Source of the DNA: Cyclostephanos tholiformis | Lineage: Eukaryota > Bacillariophyta > Thalassiosirophyceae > Thalassiosirales > Thalassiosiraceae | Assembly: GCA_036939975.1 (NCBI GenBank) | Contig: JALLPB010000289.1 | Coordinates: 1-18,314 of the forward strand | DNA length: 18,314 nucleotides | Direction: 5' to 3' | Shown here: piece after piece, positions 1 to 8,379 of the stretch | Numbering within the stretch: the stretch's first letter is position 1 | How the letters are laid out: every line of letters begins with the position of its first letter | Position numbers and translations under genes: made by a program | The notes under the pieces: model-generated | The model's database searches: none | Told to the model about the DNA's origin: nothing | What the model saw: the letters and a program-made list of their open reading frames with translations, nothing else

Positions 1-1
1 G

Positions 2-103
2 CTTGGTGGCACAGTTAATATCAGTGGATCATTCGCTGGTCAATCGTTCAATGTCAATGGTTTCTTTGAGTTCTCGATGGCTAAATCATCCATTGAAATG
101 TGA
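2..103 (+). CDS. Possible C-terminal end of a protein gene entering from the left edge
   Basis: An open frame runs from the first bases of the window to a TGA at 101-103 and gives 33 residues. They are rich in G, S, F and N with alternating hydrophobic residues (for example SGSFAGQSFNVNGFFEF), which reads like beta-strand protein rather than random DNA. The start lies outside the window. I do not recognise a family, and an open frame this short could be chance. No polyadenylation signal stands out after the stop. Confidence 0.25.
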   Translation, partial: LGGTVNISGSFAGQSFNVNGFFEFSMAKSSIEM

Positions 104-289
104 ATGTGGAATGCCGGCACAAAAGAACTAGCAATCTTATTTTATCTACTCCTAAACCACCGGGCAGACATAACTCGAATCGACCGTGATGGATGCTCTA
201 TCGATCCATACCATGGCGATAAAAGCAGCGGCTCAATGGACACATCGGAACACCCTACATTCCCAAGACATCACAAAACCCGACTCACT

Positions 290-661
290 CTAGGTTGTAA
301 TGTAATGAAATTTTGCATTACGCCCATTAAAAATGATCTTGAAACAACCAGAGTATTTAATTGGTAGCTTTGACCGTCCGATCATTTCATTTCCATAGGA
401 TTGCAATCCAGAAAATCCGGTGCACCGGATATCTGCTGTATCAAAAAGATAAAGAAAATACTCGTACAAAAATCTCATGTTCGGACCATACCACTTGACT
501 TGGTCAGTTGCACTCCTGTATTTATTCAAAGCAAGGATTAGGTCGGAGCACAAATAACAGCAATCGTTGATTTTTTTCCAAAAATATCGAGTGTCTGGGT
601 CACAGATATGTGGATTATTCACTCCTCCATTTTCAACATTGTATTCAAAGTCGTCCTGAAC
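290..661 (-). CDS. Unassigned open frame, possible exon
   Basis: The minus frame is open for 123 codons from just after a TAA at 664-662 to a TAA at 292-290. It has no ATG near its upstream end; only a GTG at 622 or a spliced-in exon could start it. The composition looks protein-like: aromatic and Cys residues in a plausible helical stretch (DTRYFWKKINDCCYLCSDLI, then WYGPNMRFLYEYFLYLF). Its upstream end overlaps the C-terminal end of the repeat pseudogene in another frame, so both cannot be simple neighbouring genes. It could be a downstream exon of that gene, but I cannot place a convincing splice pair. Function unknown. Confidence 0.25.
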   Translation of the reverse strand, partial: VQDDFEYNVENGGVNNPHICDPDTRYFWKKINDCCYLCSDLILALNKYRSATDQVKWYGPNMRFLYEYFLYLFDTADIRCTGFSGLQSYGNEMIGRSKLPIKYSGCFKIIFNGRNAKFHYITT

Positions 662-816
662 TTAGACGTCTGGAAGTAGAACCGGATTGCCGTCTATTGT
701 CCTTGACTCCACCCTTACATATTCTGCAATGGAGGTGCTCTGGAATGGATGGAGCGGTGAGCATGAAGGCATAGTCTAGGCCATGCCGACGAGAGGAGAA
801 TGCGGCCGTGGCTGCC

Positions 817-1302
817 GCATCTTCAATGTTTGATGCAGCATTGGCCACTGCATCTTCAATGTTCGATGTATCTTTGGTTGCAGCATCTTTGAAGTTGGAT
901 GTGGCCTTGGCTGCCGCATCTTCGATGTTCGATGCAGCATTGGTCGCCGCATCTTTTAAGGTTGATGTATCCTTGGTCTCCGCATCATCGAAGGTCGATG
1001 CGGCCGCATCTTCGATGTTCGATGTATCCTTGGTCGCCACATCTTTGAAGTTGGATGCGGCCTTGGCTGCCGCATCTTCGATTTTTGATGCAGCATTGGT
1101 CACCGCATCTTTGAAGGTCGATGTATCCTTGGTCACCACATCATCGAAGGTCAATACAGCCTTGGCTGCCGCATCTTTGATGTTTGATGCAGCATTGGTT
1201 GCCGCATCTTTGATGTTCTATGTATCCTTGGTAGCCACATCTTTGAAGGTTGATGTGGACTTGGCTGCCACATCTTCGAAGGTTGTTGCGGCCTTGTTCA
1301 CC
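817..1302. repeat. 33-bp tandem repeat, 15 units, with a three-unit (99-bp) super-period
   Basis: Units begin with GCATCTTCGATG or close variants. Fourteen units are 33 bp and one (982-1005) is 24 bp. Read on the minus strand they encode 11-residue units of three kinds, beginning AAK, TKDT and TNAA, which recur in that order. This makes a 99-bp higher-order repeat. The short unit sits where the order is broken, as if one unit plus 9 bp were lost. All unit lengths are multiples of 3, so the frame is kept throughout. Confidence 0.9.
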
Positions 1303-1421
1303 AGGACACTGCACTCCTCACGCTCCTTCATTTCTCTGTAAGTTTTTTTCTCTTGATGTCTTTTGCCGCCGCATTTTTTCTTCCCAGATTGATTATGTGT
1401 CCATCCAAATGGTGGAACGGT

Positions 1422-1630
1422 GGAAGCCGGGATCCATCCGGCGAATGGAGGATGGAAGGATGCCGGGACCCATCTGGCAAATGGTGGATGGTAGGATGCC
1501 GGGACCCATCAGGCAAATGGAGGATGGTAGGATGCCGGAATCCATCTGGTGAATGATGGACCGGAGGATGCCGGAATCCATCTGGTGAATGATGGACTGG
1601 ACGATGGCAGAATCCATCCGCTGGATGGAG
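1422..1630. repeat. 36-bp tandem repeat, five full units and a partial one
   Basis: Units start at 1422, 1458, 1494, 1530 and 1566, each 36 bp and containing GGATGCCGG or a variant followed by CCATC. A degenerate partial unit follows to about 1630. On the minus strand the units read as 12-residue repeats (PPFARWVPAS type). They share a frame with the 33-bp array next to them. Confidence 0.88.
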
Positions 1631-1715
1631 GTCCGAAGGTATGATGGTTTGACGAGGCACCATGAGCTGCCCTCGAATTAACCAGAGGATGTTTTGATGA
1701 TTTTCTTGAGCTCAT

Positions 1716-2084
1716 TGGGTTGTTCTTAACAATTTGTCTTTTAAAATGTTACGATGGGGAACTGGAAAAAAACAAGTAAAAAAAACTAACGGATTTAGAA
1801 AGGGAGAAGTAAAAAAAATGCCATGGTCGATGAGTCTCGTCTTCATTGTTGTCATCAATCACAAGTATGTAGAACATACCTATTATCAACGACCTACCCA
1901 TACACCCATCCAACAACCATGATGTTATCGACGCTGATATCGAGTGCGGCAATCATCATTGCCATGCACGGTAACATCGCCACAAAATTGAAATAATCAT
2001 CCTCTCATTCTGCTATTTGCCTTCCATTATAGATACTAAGTGGCAATTCCCATAATTATTACAATTGCTCAGTGGCACTTGACC
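1716..2084. other. Gene-free stretch
   Basis: Open frames here are short on both strands and show no recognisable composition. Poly-A runs occur on the plus strand around 1768-1820. I see no repeat, RNA gene or clear regulatory signal. Confidence 0.6.
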
Positions 2085-2692
2085 ATGGCGAGAACCAAGG
2101 AGGGTGTATTGAAACCCCCAAAAAAGCCATGGGGTAGTGTCACTGTTCCTGTTCAATTAGTGCAGGAGGAATCTACAGGCAGTCCCAGTTAGCGCGCTCA
2201 ACATCATAGTCACAATGGCCAACCATTTCCATCATCTGCAGTTGCACGGTCAGTTGCTTGGGCCGGTGCCAGTTGTGACCCTGCCCTCACTACTAACCCA
2301 AATGAATCCCACATCACTTGTTCTGATGATGAGGAAATCAATAATGACAAGTCCAATGGTGCTGATGTCAATGACAATGATGTGGATAATGATAGCAGTC
2401 ATGAATCTGAAGCAAGTCTGATAATGATGATACAAGTGATGATGAGGATACTTTTGGGGATCGGTATTCTGATTTGATTGATGCTTCCCTATTGAAGGAT
2501 GAGGAACCAGCAGAATGATGTGTCGATTGGATGAAGGGGAAGGGTGCTGGGAGGAAAGCCAACAGTGGCCACCCTATTTGACCAGACACAACAAATATGT
2601 CAGAGGCTGAGGCAGAAGAGGTGAACCAAAAATGGGAACAGGAGTGGAATCATGATTTCAATGTTTTGGTATTAAGGCTGCACAGAAATTAA
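2085..2692 (+). pseudogene. Decayed acidic-region ORF, probably transposon-derived
   Basis: From the ATG at 2085 a frame starts MARTKEGVLKPPKKPWGSV, hits a TAG at 2191-2193, then continues in the same frame into an acidic stretch (CSDDEEINNDKSNGADVND). Near 2415-2425 a 2-nt shift moves the coding signal to another frame (DNDDTSDDEDTFGDRYSD). That frame passes stops at 2516-2518 and 2579-2581 and includes CVDWMKGKGAGRKANSGHP before ending at 2690-2692. An acidic N-terminus followed by a short basic GRK segment is common in ORFs of algal DNA transposons. I suspect that origin (a Mutator-like element is one option) but no catalytic domain is present. CpG is scarce, as in the neighbouring transposon debris. 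Confidence 0.5.
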
Positions 2693-2792
2693 GTGTTTTC
2701 CATATTGTGCTGTTCAGAGAAGTAGAATTTTAGTTTTCCTTGCTGCTCTATAATCGTATCATTATGTACGGCCCAGATATGTTTATTGATGC

Positions 2793-2936
2793 TAATTTGT
2801 GCTGCTCTGTAATGTATGGTTTGTCTTGAGATAGCTAAATAGGCCACCTTGGCAAAAAACTATAAACCACTTGGGCCAAAAGTAGCCCTCTAAGTGATCC
2901 TGAGACAAACCATTCATTATAGAAAAGCACAAATTA
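2793..2936. repeat. Fold-back (MITE-like) inverted repeat of about 144 bp
   Basis: The left arm from 2793 (TAATTTGTGCTGCTCTGTAA onward) matches the reverse complement of the right arm ending at 2936 (TAATTTGTGCTTTTCTATAA). About 34 of the first 40 positions are identical, and weaker pairing continues inward to about 2853 and 2875. Only about 20 nt separate the arms, so the sequence can fold into one long hairpin. No clear target-site duplication flanks it. The arm tip carries the TGTGCTGCTC motif that recurs between here and 4100. Confidence 0.7.
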
Positions 2937-2994
2937 CCAAAAATAAATATACTTAACATGTACATAAGCCGCTAGAAAAAAGGCACAGAAGAAG

Positions 2995-3519
2995 ATGTAT
3001 GGTCACAACCTACTCCAACCAGCACAGGAAAGAGAAGAAAATGTGGTCACCACCCGCTCAAACCAGCACAGGAAAGAGGCAAGGAATGATGTGAAATCCC
3101 CTATTGCACACACATCCCCCAATACACCTGATAGTGACAAAACAGTTCATTACAGTCCTACATTGAATGAGACTCCTCTATTTCTTAGTGCCCCAGATAC
3201 TTATTATGAGAGTGCCAAACTTGCACCATATATGAAAGCATTTGCAGTAAAAAAGGTAAAAGAATTTCTACGCTTTCCTTGTAATGGAGGTCCAAGCCTG
3301 TCAGTGGAAAAGCGGTTGGAACAGAAAATGAGGCAGACACAAGCAAATCTTCCCAATGACCTGAAGATTATATGTGGAATGTTGTCACATCGATCACAGA
3401 ATCACTTCATTGGGAGTTATGTGGAAATTGCCAGTGAGGTGACACAGGAATGTGAGGATAACTGTGCTCATATTCAGGTTGAGATAGGCAAATTGAAGTC
3501 AGCCCTGCCAGAGAAGTGA
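2995..3519 (+). CDS. Uncharacterised 174-aa ORF within transposon debris
   Basis: The frame is intact from the ATG at 2995 to the TGA at 3517-3519, with an in-frame TAA close upstream. The predicted protein is hydrophilic: a basic N-terminus, a Pro/Ser/Thr-rich middle, and a helical C-terminal half (MKAFAVKKVKEFLRF, then CAHIQVEIGKLKSAL). There is no signal peptide or membrane segment, and I do not recognise a family. The first 30 codons lie on a 44-bp tandem duplication. As 44 is not a multiple of 3, the two copies are read in different frames, so the N-terminus is probably not ancestral coding sequence. It may be an accessory ORF of a transposon, since subterminal-like motifs occur on both sides. 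Only 4 CpG occur in 519 bp. Confidence 0.4.
   Translation: MYGHNLLQPAQEREENVVTTRSNQHRKEARNDVKSPIAHTSPNTPDSDKTVHYSPTLNETPLFLSAPDTYYESAKLAPYMKAFAVKKVKEFLRFPCNGGPSLSVEKRLEQKMRQTQANLPNDLKIICGMLSHRSQNHFIGSYVEIASEVTQECEDNCAHIQVEIGKLKSALPEK
3001..3088. repeat. 44-bp tandem duplication
   Basis: Copy 1 (3001-3044) and copy 2 (3045-3088) both begin GGTCAC and share the block AACCAGCACAGGAAAGAG. The period of 44 bp changes the reading frame between copies, so this was a DNA-level duplication rather than a protein repeat. Confidence 0.85.
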
Positions 3520-4825
3520 CAATATCAATGAGTTCTTCTTTTAGAGTGGATACTACATCTTTTCATGATGAGTGACAAAAGCATATGACACATTTCTGGG
3601 ATCCTTTGTCATTAGAATCAGAGTAGACAGCTCAGAATATGTTGATATGTCAGAGTGGTTCATATAATGGCAATTCAGACACTTCCATTGAGTGGGTTGG
3701 GGTGGTGCTTTGTCTGGTGATAATTGTCGTGTCATGGTGCCAGTGATGAATCTGAGCCATGAGAATATTATGTCTGAGAAAACAATGCACTAATCTAACA
3801 TTGGACCTGTTTGGTATTTTGTGCTGCTGGGGAATGAAGATGTTTTGATTTGGAGATTTTGTACTGCTATAGAATGAACTAAGAAATTAATGTGCTGCTC
3901 AGGAATGTGAATTAATTTTTACATATCTGAAGGGAGAGATGGTTGGTGGGACCCATGACAAAATTGGTATATAGCTGCCAAACCATATTCCTGTGCTGCT
4001 CTTGGATGGACATAAACAAGAAGGGGGGGAAATTCAAGGGGTTAATACTAAGGTTGTTGTCATATTGGCCATGCTGCTTTGGGATACATTATAGCTGCGA
4101 TCAATTTTCTCTTGTTCTGGAATGATACAAAATGTTAGCACTGTCCAGGGGAACCAAGTTTTGCTAAAGCAAGGTATATGAGCAATTTTCCCTTATTTAA
4201 GGGTCAGCTAAGTGTCAAATTAGGGTCCGGAGCCCATGCTAAAATAGAACAGCTGCTCCCAGATTTAAGAAAATGGTAATAAAATCTCTGTAGCTGTCGC
4301 CGCCGCTGCTATCACCGCTCTCTACTACCTCCACCATCAACCGGGAAATGTTGTCCTTGTTTGGCACACCTCTCCCCCATGACCCCATCAATGATCCAAC
4401 GCATTGGTCCTGCTCCCCCACAAATGCTGCCAATGCCACAATGTCGGAAATAAATACCACCATCGATGCCCGCCCGCCTCCGCCACATCACGATGGATGC
4501 ATTCCAGAGGGAAGAGGATGCCACAAAATTGTGACGCAACAACAGGGTAAAGAGGGTCGAAGGAGTGCCGCACAATATCCGATTACTCCCCCTCTCGAGC
4601 AGAGGCGGATCACGGGGATATGACATCCAATTTTGTCAGATGGTGCTTGACACCTATCAGGCCGGAATTCCCCCCCCCAAGGAGATGCTCTTGTCCGTCA
4701 AATGATGGAATAGAAATGGTGTTGTCCCCCTCAGAATAACCGGAAACAAGCCATCGTATGCATTGTCTGGGCAGTACCTTTTGTTGCTTGTAGTTTACAA
4801 GGTTTACAAGCTGATATGGCTATAG
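3520..4825. other. Degenerate transposon-like sequence without an intact gene
   Basis: Frames are short and interrupted on both strands. The left half carries several direct copies of a TGTGCTGCTC-type motif (near 3818, 3890, 3988; diverged near 3858 and 4069). The stretch near 3804 begins GGACCTGTTTGGTATTTTG, similar in style to ends of some plant and algal DNA transposons, but I could not find an inverted partner. The 4348-4623 plus frame is open (91 codons) but has no recognisable domain. The last 200 bases may be the eroded N-terminal part of the Tc1-like transposase that follows. Confidence 0.5.
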
Positions 4826-5626
4826 TCTACCCTCTACAACTGCATTGCATTCATCGCAAACAAGACCAAAGATGCAAGGATATTTTTGCAGAAAGATGTG
4901 AGTGATGCTTTGGTTAAACTGGGCTACACAATGAAGGTGATGTCAACCTTCACCTACCAAGCATTCACCCAGCAAAACATGGATTGCTGTGGGTTGTTCT
5001 GGACCCAGCCATGGCCGGTTGGGATTCACTGCATTCCACAATGTCAACTGATAGATGAGGATGAGTTTGGCCTGCATCTCAATGTGGCCAATTGGAAATA
5101 TGACAGTTCTTCCAAGGGGTTGAAGATCAGGAAGCCGGGGAACTATGATCATGGGACTTTCAAGATAACAATCATCTTGGCCGTGGAGACTGGCAACCCG
5201 GCAGTTCCCGATGGGTTGATTGGCTTGGTGAGCAACCCTTGCATTTGGGCTCATGTGACCAATGAGCCCGGGACATCAGTGGAGGTGTATCATATTTTTG
5301 TAGAGCATGTGCTGGGCACGTACAATGCAATTGGGAATCTGGCTCTCCGCCGGACTCTCATACATGACAATTTGCTGTCACATAGAGTGCCCAAGGTGTA
5401 TGAGGCCATGCATCAGTGCAGTCATTGTGTCACTTGTCATCCCTCATACTGACCACAGGACGGCTCCATTGAGTATGCAATAAATCAAGTCTGCGGGCAT
5501 TTGGAGAAGTGTTGGTTGGCAGTCACCAATTTGGTGAGGATGACTATGGTGATTATGGATATAATTAACAATAATATTCATAATATGGATGACACTTTTG
5601 TTCATTGTGGATATGTATGGAACTAA
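4826..5626 (+). pseudogene. Tc1/mariner (IS630)-like DDE transposase, nonsense-mutated
   Basis: The frame is open from 4826 to a TGA at 5450-5452, and coding similarity continues in the same frame to a TAA at 5624-5626. Hallmarks of the DDE endonuclease core are visible: LFWTQPWPVG, then LIDEDEFGLHLNVAN (first Asp region), RRTLIHDN (second Asp at 5366-5368), and after the stop PQDGSIEYAINQV (Glu at 5471-5473). The second Asp and the Glu are separated by 34 residues, the DD34E spacing of Tc1 elements. The TGA replaces what is normally Arg before PQDG, consistent with CGA to TGA. The N-terminal helix-turn-helix part is unrecognisable, and no ATG precedes the frame. The element is dead: it has no start, a stop inside the catalytic domain, and many Cys/His at positions that in relatives I would expect to be Arg. 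Confidence 0.8.
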
Positions 5627-5704
5627 ATATATTACTCAATAATCCAAATGGTGTACTAATATGAATTTATAAAAGTAAATCTGTAAGATAATGCTAATTT
5701 AAAT
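5627..5704. other. Short AT-rich gap between two pseudogenes
   Basis: This AT-rich spacer lies between the end of the Tc1-like frame and the end of the convergent minus-strand pseudogene. I could not identify terminal inverted repeats of either element in it. Confidence 0.5.
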
Positions 5705-7262
5705 TCAGGCATGATGATTTTGTTGCTGTAGCTTCTTTGCCTTCATCGCTGCCATCTCGGTCTCCTGGGACATTCCAATGCCGATGCTGCCATGGATGAC
5801 AGTGCTCCTTAAAAGCATCTTAAACATTTTGTTTGAGTTGCTGCTCAAATCCTTGATCACGCCAATTGCGGAGAAGTGTCCAAGTACCCGGTCACTTGAC
5901 CAATAGTACGTGCATTGAATGCTTGAGTAGTAGAACACATGAGAGGTGCGGGCTTGTTAGCCTGCTTCCTCCTGGGGGATGGCATGGTTGGCAACTCGCA
6001 GTTGTCCTCCATGTCAATGATGTTGTGCAACAAGTCAACAACTCCTTGAAAGGAATAAAATGTGTGTAAAACTTGTAGTTATACCAAAATTGTATGAAAA
6101 AAACCACTTACCTGATGCCATTCTGGCTGTGCCTTGTGCCCTTCTTCCTTGAATCAGCATTCAGAGCCTGCTGAACATCATCTTCCCCCATAGCACAAAG
6201 TCTCACAGTGAGGGGAACAAGCTGCTGGAAGACATGCAGCTCTTCCTCACATGGCAACTGGAGACAAGACAGATATCCAGCGGTGGCAGAAAAGATATTA
6301 CTCTTGTTGATGATGGAGTTTGAATCCTGAAGGCAACTGATGCGATTGTGAACAGGGGTTGTGAGGAGCGTCTCGAGATTGAGATGTGTGCGCTCGTTCA
6401 CATCAGGGATGCAAGCAAGTGCCTTGGGCTCTTCGAGTTGCAGTTTCTTCACCGCCATTGCTTGGACTTGGATGTCCTTAAACAAAAAGACGCCAGTGAA
6501 ACAGCACTTGCATGTCGGGCAATGGGGTCATGATCATCCTGGAGCAAGAACAAGCATACTGCTTCTAAAGATACTTGGTCTTCCTCGGCTTGACCTTGAT
6601 AACCTTGCTCTCCCAATCCGCCATCCTCCTGTTAAACTTGAGGGTGAAGAGTTTCTGCTGCCTCCCTAATTCCTCATAGTTGTTGATGGCAATGACAGTC
6701 CCCTTGCAATTGCAACAGGGGCAGTCAAAATCAGCAACCTGGGCAAGAGCAATGACGTTGTTAGATATTATGCTGTGAATAAAATACTAAGCAATACAGA
6801 CTTACCTTGCTTGAATCCTACCGGAAGTTTGACAGTAAGGCTTCATTGCCTTTGCCAAAGCCTTCACCTGCCGGGAGGACAAGCTCTCCACTGCCACCTT
6901 GTTTTGGGAGTCATGGACAGTTTGGGGGAGATCAATCTGCTGGATGAAGAATTTGTACATGTAGACAAGCGCAACGTGACCTTGGAGTCCATCAACACAT
7001 GGAGTCCCGCCTTCTTGCACTTCTCTTGGTCATTGTGGACATGCTTGGCACTCTCTGTGATCAGCTTCTGCTCCCTATCTCTTCTCTCTATGGCCAAAGA
7101 CATAAACTGGGCCCGTATCCTGTCATAACCAAGAATTGTGATAACAACAGAGTCGTACTGCATGGCAACAGCTTCTCCAAGCCATTACCCACATCCCAAA
7201 CTCAGGCTGATGTCCTTCGAGTGATGAAACAGCTAATTGCTCAGCAAACATTTTCCAGCTAA
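5705..7262 (-). pseudogene. Multi-exon pseudogene of unknown family, several frameshifts
   Basis: Coherent protein-like segments lie in order on the minus strand. From high to low coordinates they are: WLGEAVAMQYDSVVITILGY with a helical charged stretch (7180-7010); YMYKFFIQQIDLPQTVHDSQ (near 6970); a Cys cluster CPCCNCKG (6723-6700); MADWESKVIKVKPRKTKYL; a 125-codon stretch with LPCEEELHVFQQLVPLTVRL (6485-6108); an Asp/Glu/Pro segment; and a C-terminal GVIKDLSSNSNKMFK ending at 5705. Two plausible 66-nt introns have GTAAGT donors and AG acceptors (6739-6804 and 6045-6110), but joining across them does not restore frame. Stops occur at several places, including two near the upstream end. I do not recognise the family. 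The single Cys cluster hints at metal binding, and the transposon context suggests a mobile-element gene, but a decayed host gene is possible. Confidence 0.5.
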
Positions 7263-8379
7263 TTCATTTATGTTCAGTCACACTCAGATGACTTTAAAAC
7301 TCATGAACATCAAGGCTGATTGTTTGGCAAAGCTGGCCCTCCTCCATGCCCACTCATCCAATGAACTCTTTGATGGTGCATATTTTATTATCTCCTTCAG
7401 AGGAATCAAATCAACTGGCCTGATATGTTCATCATTGGAATTATACTGGGGCCGTGACGAGGCTCGACAACTTTTTAACAACAAAAACATCATCAGCAAC
7501 AGGGACTTTGCCCTTATCTGGTGGGAAGGATTTGAAAGAGCAATGGCCAGTTACCCTAAAATGTTTTGCATTTTGTTTCTAAGCAGGTCTCTGGATGGTG
7601 GGGATCTAATAGCAAACAGTCCCTCTGTAATATGTGCCCAAATTGCAGAGTAGCACGGGAGACATCAAAGCACCTCACTCGCTGCTTGCATGAAGGGCAT
7701 GTGGGTCTGTTTCAGAATTTTATCGAAGACGTGATCTCATGTTTCAAACAAGCTAACATTGATGTTGATTTAATACCTATCATGGCAAACCTCACCCCCC
7801 AGGCAGCAAGTATATGCCCCTATGCCCCTAGCTATAATACAGGATTGACTTGGTTGGGATTGTTTCATTGAAGGCCACATCCCACATCTACTCATATCAT
7901 CAGTGAGCTCTTTCTTATCATGCTGGGCTCCTTGGAAATTGATCACACGATGGGGAGTATTGCTCATAAAATCACTCCTAAGCATCTCACACCAACAATG
8001 GTTGTTTCATAATGCTGATGTACACCACCGGTTTGATGGTCTCATGTTTCACCAGCATACGCTTCTACACGAACAAATATGCCAGTTGATCTGTACAATT
8101 CCAGGCAATCTGCTCCCCAAACACTGTTACCTACTCCAACAGGATTTTGCACAACTTGGCAATGAACTGTGGGTTGCCACGATGGAGTCGGCACTTGGCG
8201 CTGCTTCCCATTTCTTGTCATGTCACTTCACCCCAGGTAGCTTCACAAGTTTTTCAGAAACAGCAGATGCACACACCCATTGCAAGCGAGGCACTACACT
8301 TCACTTATCCGGAAATGCCCGCATCGCCACTCCACTCCCCGCACATGCCAGCATACCCTTCCATTCCCCCTCTGAGTAA
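7263..8379 (+). pseudogene. Retroelement-like protein remnant: RNase H end plus zinc-binding C-terminal region, frameshifted
   Basis: The remnant starts with FIYVQSHSDDF, which resembles the His/Asp end of a retroelement RNase H. After a shift near 7305 it continues MNIKADCLAKLALLHA, the usual closing helix with its Asp. A second shift near 7565-7575 leads to QVSGWWGSNSK and a C-x2-C-x8-H-x3-C cluster (CPNCRVARETSKHLTRC, 7635-7685), similar to the zinc-binding segment after reverse transcriptases of non-LTR elements. A third shift near 7855 leads to LGWDCFIEGHIP, then HQQWLFHNADVHHRFDGL and a helical tail. The reverse-transcriptase domain itself is absent, so the copy is 5' truncated as well as frameshifted. 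Truncation at 7262 coincides with the start of the opposite-strand pseudogene. Family-level assignment (LINE-like) is inference. Confidence 0.65.

Larger units (their letters stand above)
645..1715 (-). pseudogene. Two-repeat protein gene: 12-residue repeats followed by LEA-like 11-residue repeats, two in-frame stops
   Basis: One minus frame of 357 codons runs from an ATG at 1715 to the TGA at 647-645. It is broken only by a TGA at 1511-1509 and a TAG at 1220-1218. Its first part is built of 12-residue units (such as YHPPFARWVPAS). A basic linker follows (GKKKCGGKRHQEKKTYREMK), then about 15 units of 11 residues (such as ATNAASNIEDA, AAKATSNFKDA and ATKDTSNIEDA). These alanine-rich, charged 11-mers resemble group 3 LEA repeats, which form amphipathic helices and protect against desiccation or cold; that assignment is by resemblance only. 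An alternative ATG at 1331 would start just before the 11-mer part, with only the TAG remaining. Both stops fall inside repeat units whose sister units have a sense codon there (Arg and Ser). The plus strand is also open across the 11-mers, so the strand is not certain. Confidence 0.45.

Noticed and set aside
104..367. Plus-strand frame of 87 codons at the left end
   Set aside because: It begins directly after the stop of the preceding frame, shows no protein-like pattern, and overlaps a more plausible minus frame.
817..1630. CRISPR-like repeat arrays
   Set aside because: The repeats are directly adjacent with no unique spacers, diverge between units, and keep a codon frame. The DNA is eukaryotic.
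1734..1952. Short frames on both strands
   Set aside because: About 60 codons each, driven by poly-A and simple sequence, with no recognisable feature.
3553..3735. Minus-strand frame with WKCLNCHYMNH, like half a zinc ribbon
   Set aside because: There is only one CxxC pair, the frame is short, there is no start context, and the surrounding DNA is degenerate.
4239..4626. Several overlapping minus-strand frames
   Set aside because: Gly/Trp/Arg-rich composition without any motif. They lie antisense to low-complexity CCG/CCA-rich DNA.
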